Assembly (NCBI GenBank): GCA_016194335.1
Contig: JACQBR010000011.1
Span: 1-64,000, forward strand
Reading direction: 5' to 3'
Origin: Microcaldota archaeon
Lineage (GTDB): Archaea > Micrarchaeota > Micrarchaeia > Norongarragalinales > UBA97
Length of the DNA stretch: 64,000 nt
The position numbers and the translations under genes were made by a program. Each line of letters opens with the position of its first letter. The stretch's first letter is position 1. The notes beneath the pieces are model-generated. The model was not told the DNA's origin. It saw only the letters and a list, made by a program, of their open reading frames with translations, and searched no databases. Below are positions 52,753 through 61,738 of the stretch, piece by piece.

Positions 52753-54213
52753 ATGCTCAACAACAAGCCCGAACTGAAGAAAATCAACGATTACGCCTGG
52801 GAAGTTTCCAAGGAATTCAAGCAGGGGATGCGCGTGCCAGCACGAATTTACGGAAGCAAGGCAATCGTCGACGCGATGGACATACAGGTTTTCGACCAGG
52901 TGACCAACGTCGCAACCTTGCCGGGAATCCAGCGTGCTGCGCTTTGCATGCCTGACGGCCACTCGGGATATGGCTTTCCAATAGGCGGAGTTGCGGCATT
53001 CGACGCCGAAACCGGAGTAATCTCTCCTGGCGGAGTCGGGTTTGACATCAACTGCGGCATGCGCCTTGTCCGCACCAACCTCACTATTGACGAAGTGAGG
53101 CCCAAGCTCAGGCAGCTTGTGGACCAGCTTTTCACCGCCGTGCCCGCGGGAGTGGGGAGCAGCGGTTTTGTGAAATTGAACAAGGGCGAGTTCAGGGAAA
53201 TCATCGAGGAGGGCGCCGACTGGTGCGTCGACCGCGGCTTCGGCTGGGAGCAGGACCTTGCGCGCACTGAAGAGGACGGCTGCATCAAGGGGGCGGACGA
53301 GAAGAAAGTCAGCGGCAAGGCCGTGGAAAGGGGGCTTTCGCAAATCGGCACGCTTGGAAGCGGCAACCACTATCTCGAAATCCAGTGGGTAAAGCCGGAA
53401 AACATTTTCGACGAGGAGGCGGCCAAGGCATACGGAATCTTCCCCAACCAAGTGGCGGTGATGTTCCACTGCGGCAGCCGCGGGTTCGGCCACCAGGTCG
53501 CCACCGACTACCTTCAAGTGTTCCTCAACGTGATGGAAAGCAAGTACGGAATCAAGATTCTCGACAGGGAGCTGGCGTGCGCGCCGTTCCACTCGCCGGA
53601 AGGCCAAGACTACTTCGCGGCAATGAAGTGCGGGCTGAACATGAGCTTTGCAAACAGGCAGGTCATCCTTCACCGCATCAGGGAAGTGTTTTCAAAAGTG
53701 ATGGGCAAGACTGCCGAGGAGATGGAAATACAGCAGGTCTACGACGTGGCGCACAACACGGCCAAGCTCGAGGAATACGAGATTGACGGCAAGAGGACTA
53801 GGGTTGTGACGCACAGGAAGGGCGCGACGAGAAGCTTCGGCCCCGGGAGGCCCGAGGTGCCGCAGGAATTCCGCGCAGTGGGCCAGCCCGTCATCATCGG
53901 CGGGAGCATGGAAACTGGTTCGTATTTGCTTGCGGGAACGCAGAAGGCGATGGAGGAAACGTGGGGCTCGACAGCGCACGGCTCGGGAAGGACGATGAGC
54001 CGCACGCAGGCAAAGCACATGTTCAAGGGCGAGGCCCTCCAGAAGGACATGGAACGCCGGGGAATTCTCGTAAGGAGCGTTTCGTACGCGGGGCTGGCCG
54101 AAGAGGCGGGCAAGGCGTACAAAGACATCGACGCCGTCATCGACGCGACGCACCAGGCGGGAATCAGCAGGCGCGTGGCGAAATTGCTGCCAGTTGCCAA
54201 CGTGAAGGGTTGA
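52753..54213 (+). CDS. rtcB: RNA-splicing ligase RtcB
   Basis: Joins tRNA halves after intron removal, using GTP and Mn2+. MPDGHSGYGFPIGGVAAF, GGVGFDINCGMRLVRTNL (Cys/Asp metal site), LGSGNHYLEIQ, FHCGSRGFGHQ, the METGSYLLAG block and STAHGSGRTMSR with the guanylylated His are all present. The start at ATG 52753 gives 486 residues with the archaeal N-terminus MLNNKPELKKINDYAWEV; an upstream frame from 52675 would add 26 odd residues. No intein, unlike some archaeal RtcB. Followed by a G3E GTPase and archease, its known activator. Confidence 0.95.
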   Translation: MLNNKPELKKINDYAWEVSKEFKQGMRVPARIYGSKAIVDAMDIQVFDQVTNVATLPGIQRAALCMPDGHSGYGFPIGGVAAFDAETGVISPGGVGFDINCGMRLVRTNLTIDEVRPKLRQLVDQLFTAVPAGVGSSGFVKLNKGEFREIIEEGADWCVDRGFGWEQDLARTEEDGCIKGADEKKVSGKAVERGLSQIGTLGSGNHYLEIQWVKPENIFDEEAAKAYGIFPNQVAVMFHCGSRGFGHQVATDYLQVFLNVMESKYGIKILDRELACAPFHSPEGQDYFAAMKCGLNMSFANRQVILHRIREVFSKVMGKTAEEMEIQQVYDVAHNTAKLEEYEIDGKRTRVVTHRKGATRSFGPGRPEVPQEFRAVGQPVIIGGSMETGSYLLAGTQKAMEETWGSTAHGSGRTMSRTQAKHMFKGEALQKDMERRGILVRSVSYAGLAEEAGKAYKDIDAVIDATHQAGISRRVAKLLPVANVKG

Positions 54214-54268
54214 CGTGGCATAAATGCCAACTGCGGGTAATTAATCAAAGGCACGCCTAATTCTTTTC

Positions 54269-55210
54269 ATGAAACAAAACGCTTCCCAAAAGCGCGTTGG
54301 CAAAGTCCCACTCACCATCCTCACCGGCTACCTGGGCGCGGGGAAGACCACCTTGCTGCAGAGGCTGCTCCACCACGCGCAGAAAAGCGGCCTGAAGCTC
54401 GCGGTTTTGATGAACGAGTTCGGGGAAATCGGCATCGACACCAAGACAATCAAGGCAGGGCGGAATGTTGACGTGGTGGAAATGGCGGGCGGGTGCGTGT
54501 GCTGCTCGATGACTGGCGAGTTCGAGGCGGCGGTTAGGGAAGTGATTGGAAAATTCCATCCCGAGCACATCGTGCTTGAGGCGACTGGAGTGGCCGAGCC
54601 GGACGCGATTGCCTTTGACGTGCGCGAGGCGCTGCCGCAAGTTAGGCTTGATGCCATCATCACTATTGTTGACGCGGACGCGCTCGTGCGCTTCCCTTCC
54701 CTCGGCAGGACGGGAAGGACGCAAATCGAGATGGCGGACATCATCCTGCTAAACAAGAAAGACTTGGTTGACGCGCCCGGAATGCAAGACGCGCGGAAGG
54801 CAGTGGGGGAAATCAACGCAAGGGCGGCAATCATCCCGACGGTGAGGTGCGATGCCGACCCGCAAATGCTCCTCGGAGTGAATGCTGAGGAAAAGAAGAC
54901 TGCGAAAAATGAAGCGCACGAGTCGGAAAAAACCGGGAGCTTCGTTTTCAAGGCCGAAAAGCCGATGGATGAAACGAAGGCCGCGGCCATTCTGGAGAAA
55001 CTTCCTTCCGGAATCTACCGCGCCAAGGGATTCGTAACGGTGGGGGACGGGAAGGGCGTAAAGACGCTTCTTTACAACTTTGTAGCCGGCAGGGCGGAGT
55101 TCGAGCCTTTCGCGAAAGAGGGAAAGACTGCCTTGGTCTTCATCGGCGAGGGAATCAATTCAAAAGTCCAAATTGATTTGGAGAAAAAACTCCGATTATG
55201 CCTGAAGTGA
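54269..55210 (+). CDS. G3E-family (CobW/COG0523) GTPase
   Basis: Walker A GYLGAGKTT, LMNEFGEIGID, the metal motif GGCVCC, VLEATGVAEPDAI, and NKKDLVD (guanine specificity) are all visible; a C-terminal domain of about 85 residues ends the protein. The family inserts metals into enzymes, using the CxCC motif. Sitting between rtcB and archease, 55 and six bases away, it may help load a metal into RtcB, which needs Mn2+; this is a guess. Regulation by metal is not visible. Confidence 0.85.
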   Translation: MKQNASQKRVGKVPLTILTGYLGAGKTTLLQRLLHHAQKSGLKLAVLMNEFGEIGIDTKTIKAGRNVDVVEMAGGCVCCSMTGEFEAAVREVIGKFHPEHIVLEATGVAEPDAIAFDVREALPQVRLDAIITIVDADALVRFPSLGRTGRTQIEMADIILLNKKDLVDAPGMQDARKAVGEINARAAIIPTVRCDADPQMLLGVNAEEKKTAKNEAHESEKTGSFVFKAEKPMDETKAAAILEKLPSGIYRAKGFVTVGDGKGVKTLLYNFVAGRAEFEPFAKEGKTALVFIGEGINSKVQIDLEKKLRLCLK

Positions 55211-55216
55211 AAAACT

Positions 55217-55654
55217 ATGCCTTACAAGTTCCTCGAGGGAATCACCGTTGCGGACGTGGCGTTCGAGGCGAGCGGAGCGACTGAAAACGAGATGTTTGAA
55301 AGCGCCGCAGAGGCGGTGACCTCCACGATGGTGAAGGACCACAAGAGCGTGAAGGCCAATATTCCTAAGAAGCTGGCGCTTAAAGCCCCGTCGCTTGAGC
55401 AGTTGCTTTTCGACTTCCTGCAGGAACTGGTTTTCCTCAAGGACGCCAAGCTGATGCTTTACGGCAAATATGGCGTGAAGGTTTCCCAAGAGCCCAATGG
55501 AGGAAAGTTCAAGCTTGCCGCGGAATTGAAGGGCGAGAAGCTCAACCCCAAGAAGCACGAATTGCTCGTGGACGTCAAGGCAGTCACGTGGCACGAGTAC
55601 CGGGTTTGGAAGGAAGGGAACCGATGGAAGGCGCGGGTCGTGCTCGACGTCTGA
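55217..55654 (+). CDS. Archease, RtcB cofactor
   Basis: A 145-residue protein with the archease start YKFLEGITVADVAFEASGATENEMFESAAEAV, the Asp in the first strand and a second conserved block ALTWHE-like (VTWHEY) near residue 128. Archease activates RtcB guanylylation and broadens its cofactor use. It starts six bases after the GTPase stop, so the three genes are one operon. Confidence 0.92.
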   Translation: MPYKFLEGITVADVAFEASGATENEMFESAAEAVTSTMVKDHKSVKANIPKKLALKAPSLEQLLFDFLQELVFLKDAKLMLYGKYGVKVSQEPNGGKFKLAAELKGEKLNPKKHELLVDVKAVTWHEYRVWKEGNRWKARVVLDV

Positions 55655-55817
55655 AACTGTAGATGAACTGGAGCGGGAGGATGGCGCCAGCCCCCTTTGG
55701 GCGACTTTGGCGCTGATTGCCCGCAAACTTCCGTCCCGCCACCCCCCGAGGCATACGCTTATTTAAGGAACGTCCAGCCATTATGCCTTCATAAAGGCGG
55801 GTGGGATTAGGGCCCGT

Positions 55818-56144
55818 TTGTTCGCGCCGGTCGCGCTGGTGGTTGTCTCAATGCTTCTGGACACTAAGCAAAAGCCCCTTCACGAGTATACCATCACTTT
55901 GGAAAGCTCGAGGCGGGGAAGCGTGGCGGTTTACGACGATGGCATCGTGCTCAAGGACGGCAGGACCGAAACGCCCATCCGCAGCAATTACGTTCAGTCG
56001 GTGGAAATGGCGGGCGGGGCGCCGATGCTTGGCCGCGTGCCCGTAAAAATACACTTTTTCGACATGTTCGGCAACAAGGAAAGCGCCACCGTGCTCATGA
56101 GGCCGAGCGACGCGACTGCCCTCAAGCAGGACTTGGGAAAGTAG
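55818..56144 (+). CDS. Small uncharacterised protein
   Basis: A frame of up to 108 residues starting at TTG 55818, or 97 from ATG 55851 (MLLDTKQKPLHEY). It is mainly beta-strand, with VAVYDDGIVLKDGRTETPI, and could be PH-like, as in the protein at 52150. No family is recognised. TATA-like CTTATTTAAGG lies near 55760, about 55 bases before the TTG. A short hydrophobic lead if TTG is used. Confidence 0.5.
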   Translation: MFAPVALVVVSMLLDTKQKPLHEYTITLESSRRGSVAVYDDGIVLKDGRTETPIRSNYVQSVEMAGGAPMLGRVPVKIHFFDMFGNKESATVLMRPSDATALKQDLGK

Positions 56145-56263
56145 AAAGCCCAACATCGCCCAAACCGTAAGACCCCCCCGACCTATTCCTCCCTATTCTC
56201 ATCAGTTCCCAACGGAAGCCATAATAATTTTGGAGCCCTAGCCGTTTGTGGTGATTTGTCTTC

Positions 56264-58498
56264 ATGGCCGCGCGTAATGTCATTTCTCTCGCCCTTTTGG
56301 TTCTGCTCATCCCTCCGTTGGCATTTGCGGGCAGCACGATGAGGGTGCCTGCGGTGGACACGGCCGGGCAGGGGGTGCTTACCACCGCCACGGCCTCGGT
56401 GCAGCCGGGCGAGGGGAAAATCTTTGTGGACATCCAGCCGTTCTTCTCCATCGAGACGCAACAGTCGAGCAAGAGCGCCGTGGCCGCCGCGTCCTCGTTG
56501 GCGGGGGTGGACCGCAACAAGTTCAACTTCTATTACGAGATATTCGCCCAGGCGGAAATCGTCGACGGCCCCAGCGGCGGCGTGGCCCTCGCGCTGCTTT
56601 CGTACGCGGAACTGGCGAAGAAGAAATTGCGCTCCGACCTCTCGGCAACCGGGACAATCACCTCGGACGGGGGGGTGGGGAAGGTCGGCGGGGTTTTCGA
56701 AAAGGCGTCTGCCGCGTCCCAGCAGGGAATCAAGGTGCTGCTCATCCCCGCAGGCCAGGCAATCCAGAACGGCGTCGACCTCACCACTTACGCCCCCGAG
56801 AAATGGGGCCTGCAGGTGGTCGAGGTGGGAAGCCTGCGCGAGGCGGTGAAATTCGCCTTCAGCGACGAGGGAAGCGCAATCAGCGCGCCGTCGAGGCAAA
56901 CCATTCCGCTCTCCCTCCCGGCCATTGCGCTTGGCAACGCCGCCCGGCCGCTGGGAAAGGTGACGGCGCACCAGCTGGAGGGAATTGCCGCCTCGGTTGG
57001 GGAGCTGGGGAGAAAGTCGGGCCCGACCGCGCTTTACAACAGGAGCGCCATTGACCTGAACAATTCGCAATACCTATTCGGGAAGGGCTACCTCTATTCC
57101 GCGGCCAACCTCGCTTTCGTCACGCGCGTCTCAGTGGAATCCTACCTGCTCTCCAACATCACGCGGCAGGAACTCTCACGAAGGCTTGGGGAAGTTGAGG
57201 GGAAGGCGCTTTCGATTAGGTTCGCAAACAAGACCGCCGGAAACCTCGAGTGGGCCGCTTCGGCTCAGCTGCGCGCGTACTGGGCGCTTGAGAGGATTGA
57301 CGACGCGAGGAAAAACCTGCAAATCGCGCCGATAGCGCAAGCCGTCCAGTCGCTTGCCGCGGCCGAGAATTGGGAGGGCGCCGCCGAGGACCTCAATGCC
57401 GCTGCCGCGGAGATTGGAGGGGGAAGCCCTTCAACGCAGGCGGGAGTTGCGAATTCGGATTCAGCCGCAAACCCGGCTTACGACCCCGCATCAAGCGCCG
57501 CCATAAACGAGCTTGCCCTCCGGGGCTATGCGGGCGGGATGATGGAAAACGCCAGGAAGCTCGTGGCCGCAGCCGGCGACAGCGAGGCGACGATGCACCT
57601 CAAGACCGCGCGCAGGGAATTTTCAGCAGGCGCGTATGCGGCAAGCATCCTCGACTCGGCGTACGCAACGGCCTTTTCCCGCGCGCTTTCCGAGAACGGG
57701 GAGAGCCCGGCGGAAGAGCTCATCATTGCAGTGGGGAACCAAAGCAGGCTCGCGGCATACAACGCTTCGGGATGGGCGCAGCTTTTCTACGCGCACGCCC
57801 TTTACAGCCTCGGGGAATACAACCGGACGGGAGACTACGACTCGCTTGGCAACGCGGTGAAACTCCGCTACCTTTCCGACGAATTTTCCACCCAGCTTGC
57901 GAGAATCCCCATTGAAGCCTCGCAGGACATTCCGTTGGGGGCGGGAGGGAACTCCACCGATGGGAATGCGGCGTCATCGCAATCGCCTTCCGGCGCCCTT
58001 GCCCCGGGCAACCTCAAGGTGGCAGTCACTACCGTGCCGTCGCGCAGCGCCGGAATCGACGCGAGGGCCCTCGCGCTGGTTGCGTTAATCGCAATCGGCC
58101 TTGCGATGATGGCGGTGCTTTACCTCCTCAAGCGCAGGCATGGAGAGATTAGCGTGAGGCCGCACATTGCCCTTCGCGCCGCGAGGCAGAAGCTCGACGC
58201 GCTTGACGAGCTGCTCGTCGCGGGGAAAATAAGCGAAGGCAACTACGACCGCCTGAGGGAGAAATACGAAGGGAAGCTGGAGGAACTCGGCAGCGAGCTT
58301 GAGGCCGACGAAAAGGAGGCCGAGGCGGTGAGCGAAGGGGGAACACTTGACGGGGTTGCCACTCCCGCGGAAGGACGCACGGATGTGCGCGAAGAGGGGG
58401 CGGCAAGAAAAAAACCTGCCGGCAACAAAAAACCCGGCGTGATTGGCGGGAGGAAAACCAAGAAGCCTCAAAGCAAGAGGAGAAAGGAGGGAAGATAG
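56264..58498 (+). CDS. Secreted membrane-anchored Lon-like (S16) protease
   Basis: A 744-residue protein. A signal peptide (MAARNVISLALLVLLIPPLAFAG) leads to an S16 domain (about 25-220) with the catalytic Ser in DGPSGGVALA and the Lys region GGVGKVGGVFEKASAASQQGIKV. The middle is an Ala-rich helical region with likely repeats; near 605-630 is a membrane helix (ALALVALIAIGLAMMAVLYLL), followed by a cytoplasmic helical tail with a SHOCT-like ALDELLVAGKISEGNYDRLREKY, then a basic end. COG1750-type archaeal proteases share this layout. It probably cuts proteins at the cell surface. Confidence 0.85.
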   Translation: MAARNVISLALLVLLIPPLAFAGSTMRVPAVDTAGQGVLTTATASVQPGEGKIFVDIQPFFSIETQQSSKSAVAAASSLAGVDRNKFNFYYEIFAQAEIVDGPSGGVALALLSYAELAKKKLRSDLSATGTITSDGGVGKVGGVFEKASAASQQGIKVLLIPAGQAIQNGVDLTTYAPEKWGLQVVEVGSLREAVKFAFSDEGSAISAPSRQTIPLSLPAIALGNAARPLGKVTAHQLEGIAASVGELGRKSGPTALYNRSAIDLNNSQYLFGKGYLYSAANLAFVTRVSVESYLLSNITRQELSRRLGEVEGKALSIRFANKTAGNLEWAASAQLRAYWALERIDDARKNLQIAPIAQAVQSLAAAENWEGAAEDLNAAAAEIGGGSPSTQAGVANSDSAANPAYDPASSAAINELALRGYAGGMMENARKLVAAAGDSEATMHLKTARREFSAGAYAASILDSAYATAFSRALSENGESPAEELIIAVGNQSRLAAYNASGWAQLFYAHALYSLGEYNRTGDYDSLGNAVKLRYLSDEFSTQLARIPIEASQDIPLGAGGNSTDGNAASSQSPSGALAPGNLKVAVTTVPSRSAGIDARALALVALIAIGLAMMAVLYLLKRRHGEISVRPHIALRAARQKLDALDELLVAGKISEGNYDRLREKYEGKLEELGSELEADEKEAEAVSEGGTLDGVATPAEGRTDVREEGAARKKPAGNKKPGVIGGRKTKKPQSKRRKEGR

Positions 58499-58572
58499 AA
58501 TAGGGGGAAAGCTGGTCAGGGCGATTTTGGGGGACGGATGCGAGGAGGCCGTGCAAAGGCTCTAACCCCGCT

Positions 58573-59235
58573 TTACTTTTTTACACTTTTTGGCCGATGC
58601 GCTGGCGGCAAGCCCTTAGAGGCATTTTGATACTTTTCTATGAGCGCGCGCAATGCCTTCCTTCCGCGGTGGAGGCGCGACCTGACGGTTTGCTCGCCGA
58701 CACCCATTTTTATGGCCGCTGATTTGTACGAATGCCCGCGGATGTCGATAAGTTCCACGGTCCTGCGGAAATCCTGGTTCAAGGCTTCCAGCGCCTTCTG
58801 CACGGGTTCGGAAAAGCTGTTGTTGATGAATTCCTCGGCAGGGTCGGGCACGGGAATTTGCCGCTCGATTTCCCCGCCATCTTCGGCCTTGGCATACAGC
58901 GGCAACGCCTGCTTCCCGCGCTCTCTTCTCCACTTGTCCCTGATGAGGTTGAGGACTATCTTGGCAATGCAGGCGTGCACGCCGTTTGGGCGCAGGCGCT
59001 CTTTCATTCGCAACAGCCTCAAGCTGGCTTCCTGCGTGAGGTCTTCCCTGTCCGCGGCAATCATCCCCTTGCCTAACCTTTCGATGTTATTTGCAATCCA
59101 AGGCCTGGCTGATTGAAAGAAGTTGTCCAAATGCTCCTCCTTCCCCGTCCATTTCCACATTTGGAGGTGCACCTGTGGGTCGCCCAGGGACTTCCTTTGC
59201 CATTGAGTTGTCTCATTCCTGCGGGCCAATGCCAT
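58573..59235 (-). CDS. ECF-like sigma-70 family protein
   Basis: A 220-residue protein. Region 2 is DLTQEASLRLLRMKERLR and IVLNLIRDKWRRERG (core binding and -10 helix); region 4 is ALEALNQDFRRTVELIDI followed by GHSYKSAAIKMGVGEQTVRSRLHRGRKAL (HTH). No region 3. Such proteins are bacterial; reports in DPANN archaea exist but are few. An archaeal RNA polymerase would not normally use it, so it may act as a TFB-like or unrelated DNA-binding factor, or be of foreign origin. GTG 59238 precedes ATG 59235. Base composition is like its neighbours, so transfer, if any, is old. Divergent from the surface protein. Confidence 0.85.
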   Translation of the reverse strand: MALARRNETTQWQRKSLGDPQVHLQMWKWTGKEEHLDNFFQSARPWIANNIERLGKGMIAADREDLTQEASLRLLRMKERLRPNGVHACIAKIVLNLIRDKWRRERGKQALPLYAKAEDGGEIERQIPVPDPAEEFINNSFSEPVQKALEALNQDFRRTVELIDIRGHSYKSAAIKMGVGEQTVRSRLHRGRKALRALIEKYQNASKGLPPAHRPKSVKK

Positions 59236-59294
59236 CACTGTCCGTCGGCTTTTTTCGGGGGTTGATTCGGGGACGATTCAATTGGTTTGAGTTG

Positions 59295-59303
59295 ATTTAA
59301 ATA
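59295..59303 (+). promoter_or_regulatory. TATA element of the surface-protein gene
   Basis: ATTTAAATA is centred 27 bases before ATG 59326, so the mRNA is probably leaderless. It lies between this gene and the divergent sigma-like gene. Confidence 0.6.
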
Positions 59304-59325
59304 GCATTGAAGATAAAATAAATGT

Positions 59326-61518
59326 ATGCAGTCCGAATCGGGAAAACTCCCTCCAAACCACTTGCTCCTCCCCGCAGTGGCCCTGCTTTCGTTCCTTGCC
59401 CTCGCGGGGTTTTCCTACGCGCAGGCGGCCGGATGCGCGCCATTCCTCACGGTCAATTCTGAAAACTCAAAGCGCGTGGTGCAGGGAAGCGCGGCGGCGT
59501 ATGCAATACAAGTTTCCAACGCCGGCGCCTCGACGCAGTCCGTTTCAGTGGATGCAATATGCCCCACTCCGCTGCAATGCGAATTTTCCGGCCTTCCCAC
59601 GCCATTCAACCTCGCAACGGGCCAGTCGCAAGCCGTCACGCTCAACGTGAATACGCCGGGGGCGCTTGGGAACTACTCTCTTGCGTTGCAGGTTTTCGGC
59701 GGCGGAGGCTCGTGCCTCGAGGAAAGGGCGCTCAACCTCACGGTGGACCCCAATCCCGTGCAGCCAAGCGCATCGAACGAGTTCTTCTCCGCAACCCTCA
59801 GTTCCGACGACGCGATTGTCCAGCCGGGGGAGAGCGCGTTCTGGACCCTCGTGGTGCAGAGCAGGCTTGAGGACAGGCAGTTCGTGAGCGTGATGCACGG
59901 CAAAGGCGAGGGGAACCTGCTTGAGAGCAGCACGTTTGCCAACCCCGACGTATTCCCACTTCTTGCGGGAGAGGAGAAGACCGTTCCCATCGAGGTGGGA
60001 ATTCCGCCGTCAACCCCGGGGGGAGTGTACGATTTCATCCTCAAAGTCAGGGGCGTTAACGCGCAGGGGCGCGCGTATGACGTTGACCTGCCCGTGCGGC
60101 TTTACGTCTTTTCCCCGACGCTTTCACTCCAGCTTCTCAGCGCGCCTGCAAGCGGCGAGTGCGCAAGCGCGAACGGCGGCAACGCCACTTACCGCGATTA
60201 CCAAATAAAGAACTACGGCGGGATTGAAGGGCCGTTTCGCGTGGAACTCGGCAATGCGGGAGCGCCGTTCGTCTCGGTTGACAAGAACGTGCTGCAGATT
60301 GCCAAGGGCGAGACCGCGACGCTGCGCGTGACGGCGGCACCGGTTATGAACGCGCCTGCCGCCAGAAGTTACTATTCAATCGTCCTGCGCTACAACGATT
60401 ACGCCGCGCTGCGCATCGACGACTGCGCGGGCGTTTCGGAAGTGCGCGGGCTTGAGGCGCTGGGCCTGCGTGAAATCGTGCTGCCCCGGGGCGAAAGCAC
60501 CTCAATACCGTTCAGCGTCAGGAACTCGGGAAGCGTTGCCACCGAGTATTCCATCGACTACAACCCCCAGCCCATCGCAGGGGTGTTCATGGAGATTGAC
60601 CCGAAGGTGTTCACATTGGGAGTGGGGCAGGGGCTGCAGGGAAGCATCACGTTCCTCCCGACAGTTTCCGCACCGCTGGGCGCCCCGCAGGACATTCCAA
60701 TCTCCATCCACGCGACGAACTTCTCCAAGCCCGTCACCCTCAGGGTGAAAATAGTTGCCGACAACCGCACTTCATTCCTCACTATCAGGCCCACATCGCT
60801 CGTCGCGGTTGAAGGCGCGCCTTCGCAAACCGCGATTGCCGTGGGCAACGGGGGGGACGACGCCCTCCAGTCGGTTGTGCTTGCGGTTGAGGGCATTCCC
60901 AAGGCGTGGGTGCAGGTGAGGCCCTCCGCCCAGGACATTGCCGGCCGCAAGGGCCGGGACTACCTCGTCACGTTCAGCGTTCCCAAAGGGTTCGTCCAAG
61001 GAAGCGCAGACCGGCAGACCATTCCGTTCGGCCTCGTTGCCGCAAGCGGCCTTGAAAGCGTGCGGAAGGACGCGGAGCTCGCCATCATCAGGCCAGTGCG
61101 CAAACTCGACGCCAAAGTTGCCTCGGTAGAGCCGGTCACGGCCCCGGACGGAAGGACCCTAAGCGTGAGCGTGAAGATTGCAGTCACCAACGCGGGGAAC
61201 GTGCGCGAGGAGGACATTGACGCAAGCGTCCCATTCTCCGCCGCCTTCGTCGCCACTTCCTCCGACCGCCCTACGCTCGAGCCCGGCTCGGCGCAATTCG
61301 TGACGGTGACGCTTGCGCCCACGGTGGATTCGCCCGAGCAGGACGTGCCGATCATCCTGCGCAGCACCCAAGGCGGGCAAACCACACAGACGGTGAGGGT
61401 GCCGGCAATGGGCAAGAACCCCGCAGGCGCCTCTTCGGACAACGGCCTATTCCTGCGGGTGGGCGCAATCGTCCTGCTCCTAATTGCAATCGCCGCCCTG
61501 CTTAACAGGAGGGATTGA
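59326..61518 (+). CDS. Large surface protein with Ig-like repeats and C-terminal anchor
   Basis: A 730-residue protein. After a signal peptide (LLLPAVALLSFLALAGFSYAQA, about 13-34), the chain is beta-rich with at least five or six CARDB/Ig-like units, each with a GE or PGE turn and an N-x-G-type strand (VVQGSAAAYAIQVSNAGAS, IVQPGESAFWTLVV, LPRGESTSIPFSVRNSG). It ends in one membrane helix (FLRVGAIVLLLIAIAALL) and NRRD. It is likely an S-layer-associated or adhesion protein. Several N-x-S/T sites could be glycosylated by the cluster at 30-36 kb. Confidence 0.8.
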   Translation: MQSESGKLPPNHLLLPAVALLSFLALAGFSYAQAAGCAPFLTVNSENSKRVVQGSAAAYAIQVSNAGASTQSVSVDAICPTPLQCEFSGLPTPFNLATGQSQAVTLNVNTPGALGNYSLALQVFGGGGSCLEERALNLTVDPNPVQPSASNEFFSATLSSDDAIVQPGESAFWTLVVQSRLEDRQFVSVMHGKGEGNLLESSTFANPDVFPLLAGEEKTVPIEVGIPPSTPGGVYDFILKVRGVNAQGRAYDVDLPVRLYVFSPTLSLQLLSAPASGECASANGGNATYRDYQIKNYGGIEGPFRVELGNAGAPFVSVDKNVLQIAKGETATLRVTAAPVMNAPAARSYYSIVLRYNDYAALRIDDCAGVSEVRGLEALGLREIVLPRGESTSIPFSVRNSGSVATEYSIDYNPQPIAGVFMEIDPKVFTLGVGQGLQGSITFLPTVSAPLGAPQDIPISIHATNFSKPVTLRVKIVADNRTSFLTIRPTSLVAVEGAPSQTAIAVGNGGDDALQSVVLAVEGIPKAWVQVRPSAQDIAGRKGRDYLVTFSVPKGFVQGSADRQTIPFGLVAASGLESVRKDAELAIIRPVRKLDAKVASVEPVTAPDGRTLSVSVKIAVTNAGNVREEDIDASVPFSAAFVATSSDRPTLEPGSAQFVTVTLAPTVDSPEQDVPIILRSTQGGQTTQTVRVPAMGKNPAGASSDNGLFLRVGAIVLLLIAIAALLNRRD

Positions 61519-61738
61519 CGGCACGCCGGGACGCAACTGTACCATTCGATCCTCATCGGCAAGCACCCCTCAATCACCGACGGGGCGTCCGCCATCATAT
61601 CGATCCATTGAGGCGTCCCAATAAAGAGGCAGGCACTGGCCGCAGGCGGCGCTGATTGTTACCATTCGCCAGATACGACATTCGGAAAGGTTTTTATTGC
61701 CCCCTCGGCCTAATTTAGTGGAGGGGTGGTATTTTCCA
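61519..61738. other. Intergenic, possible promoter for the coiled-coil gene
   Basis: No gene is supported. TTTTTATTG near 61690 is TATA-like, and GGAGGGGTGG at about 61719-61730 is a strong ribosome site for ATG 61739. The motif ACCATTCG occurs twice. Confidence 0.4.
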
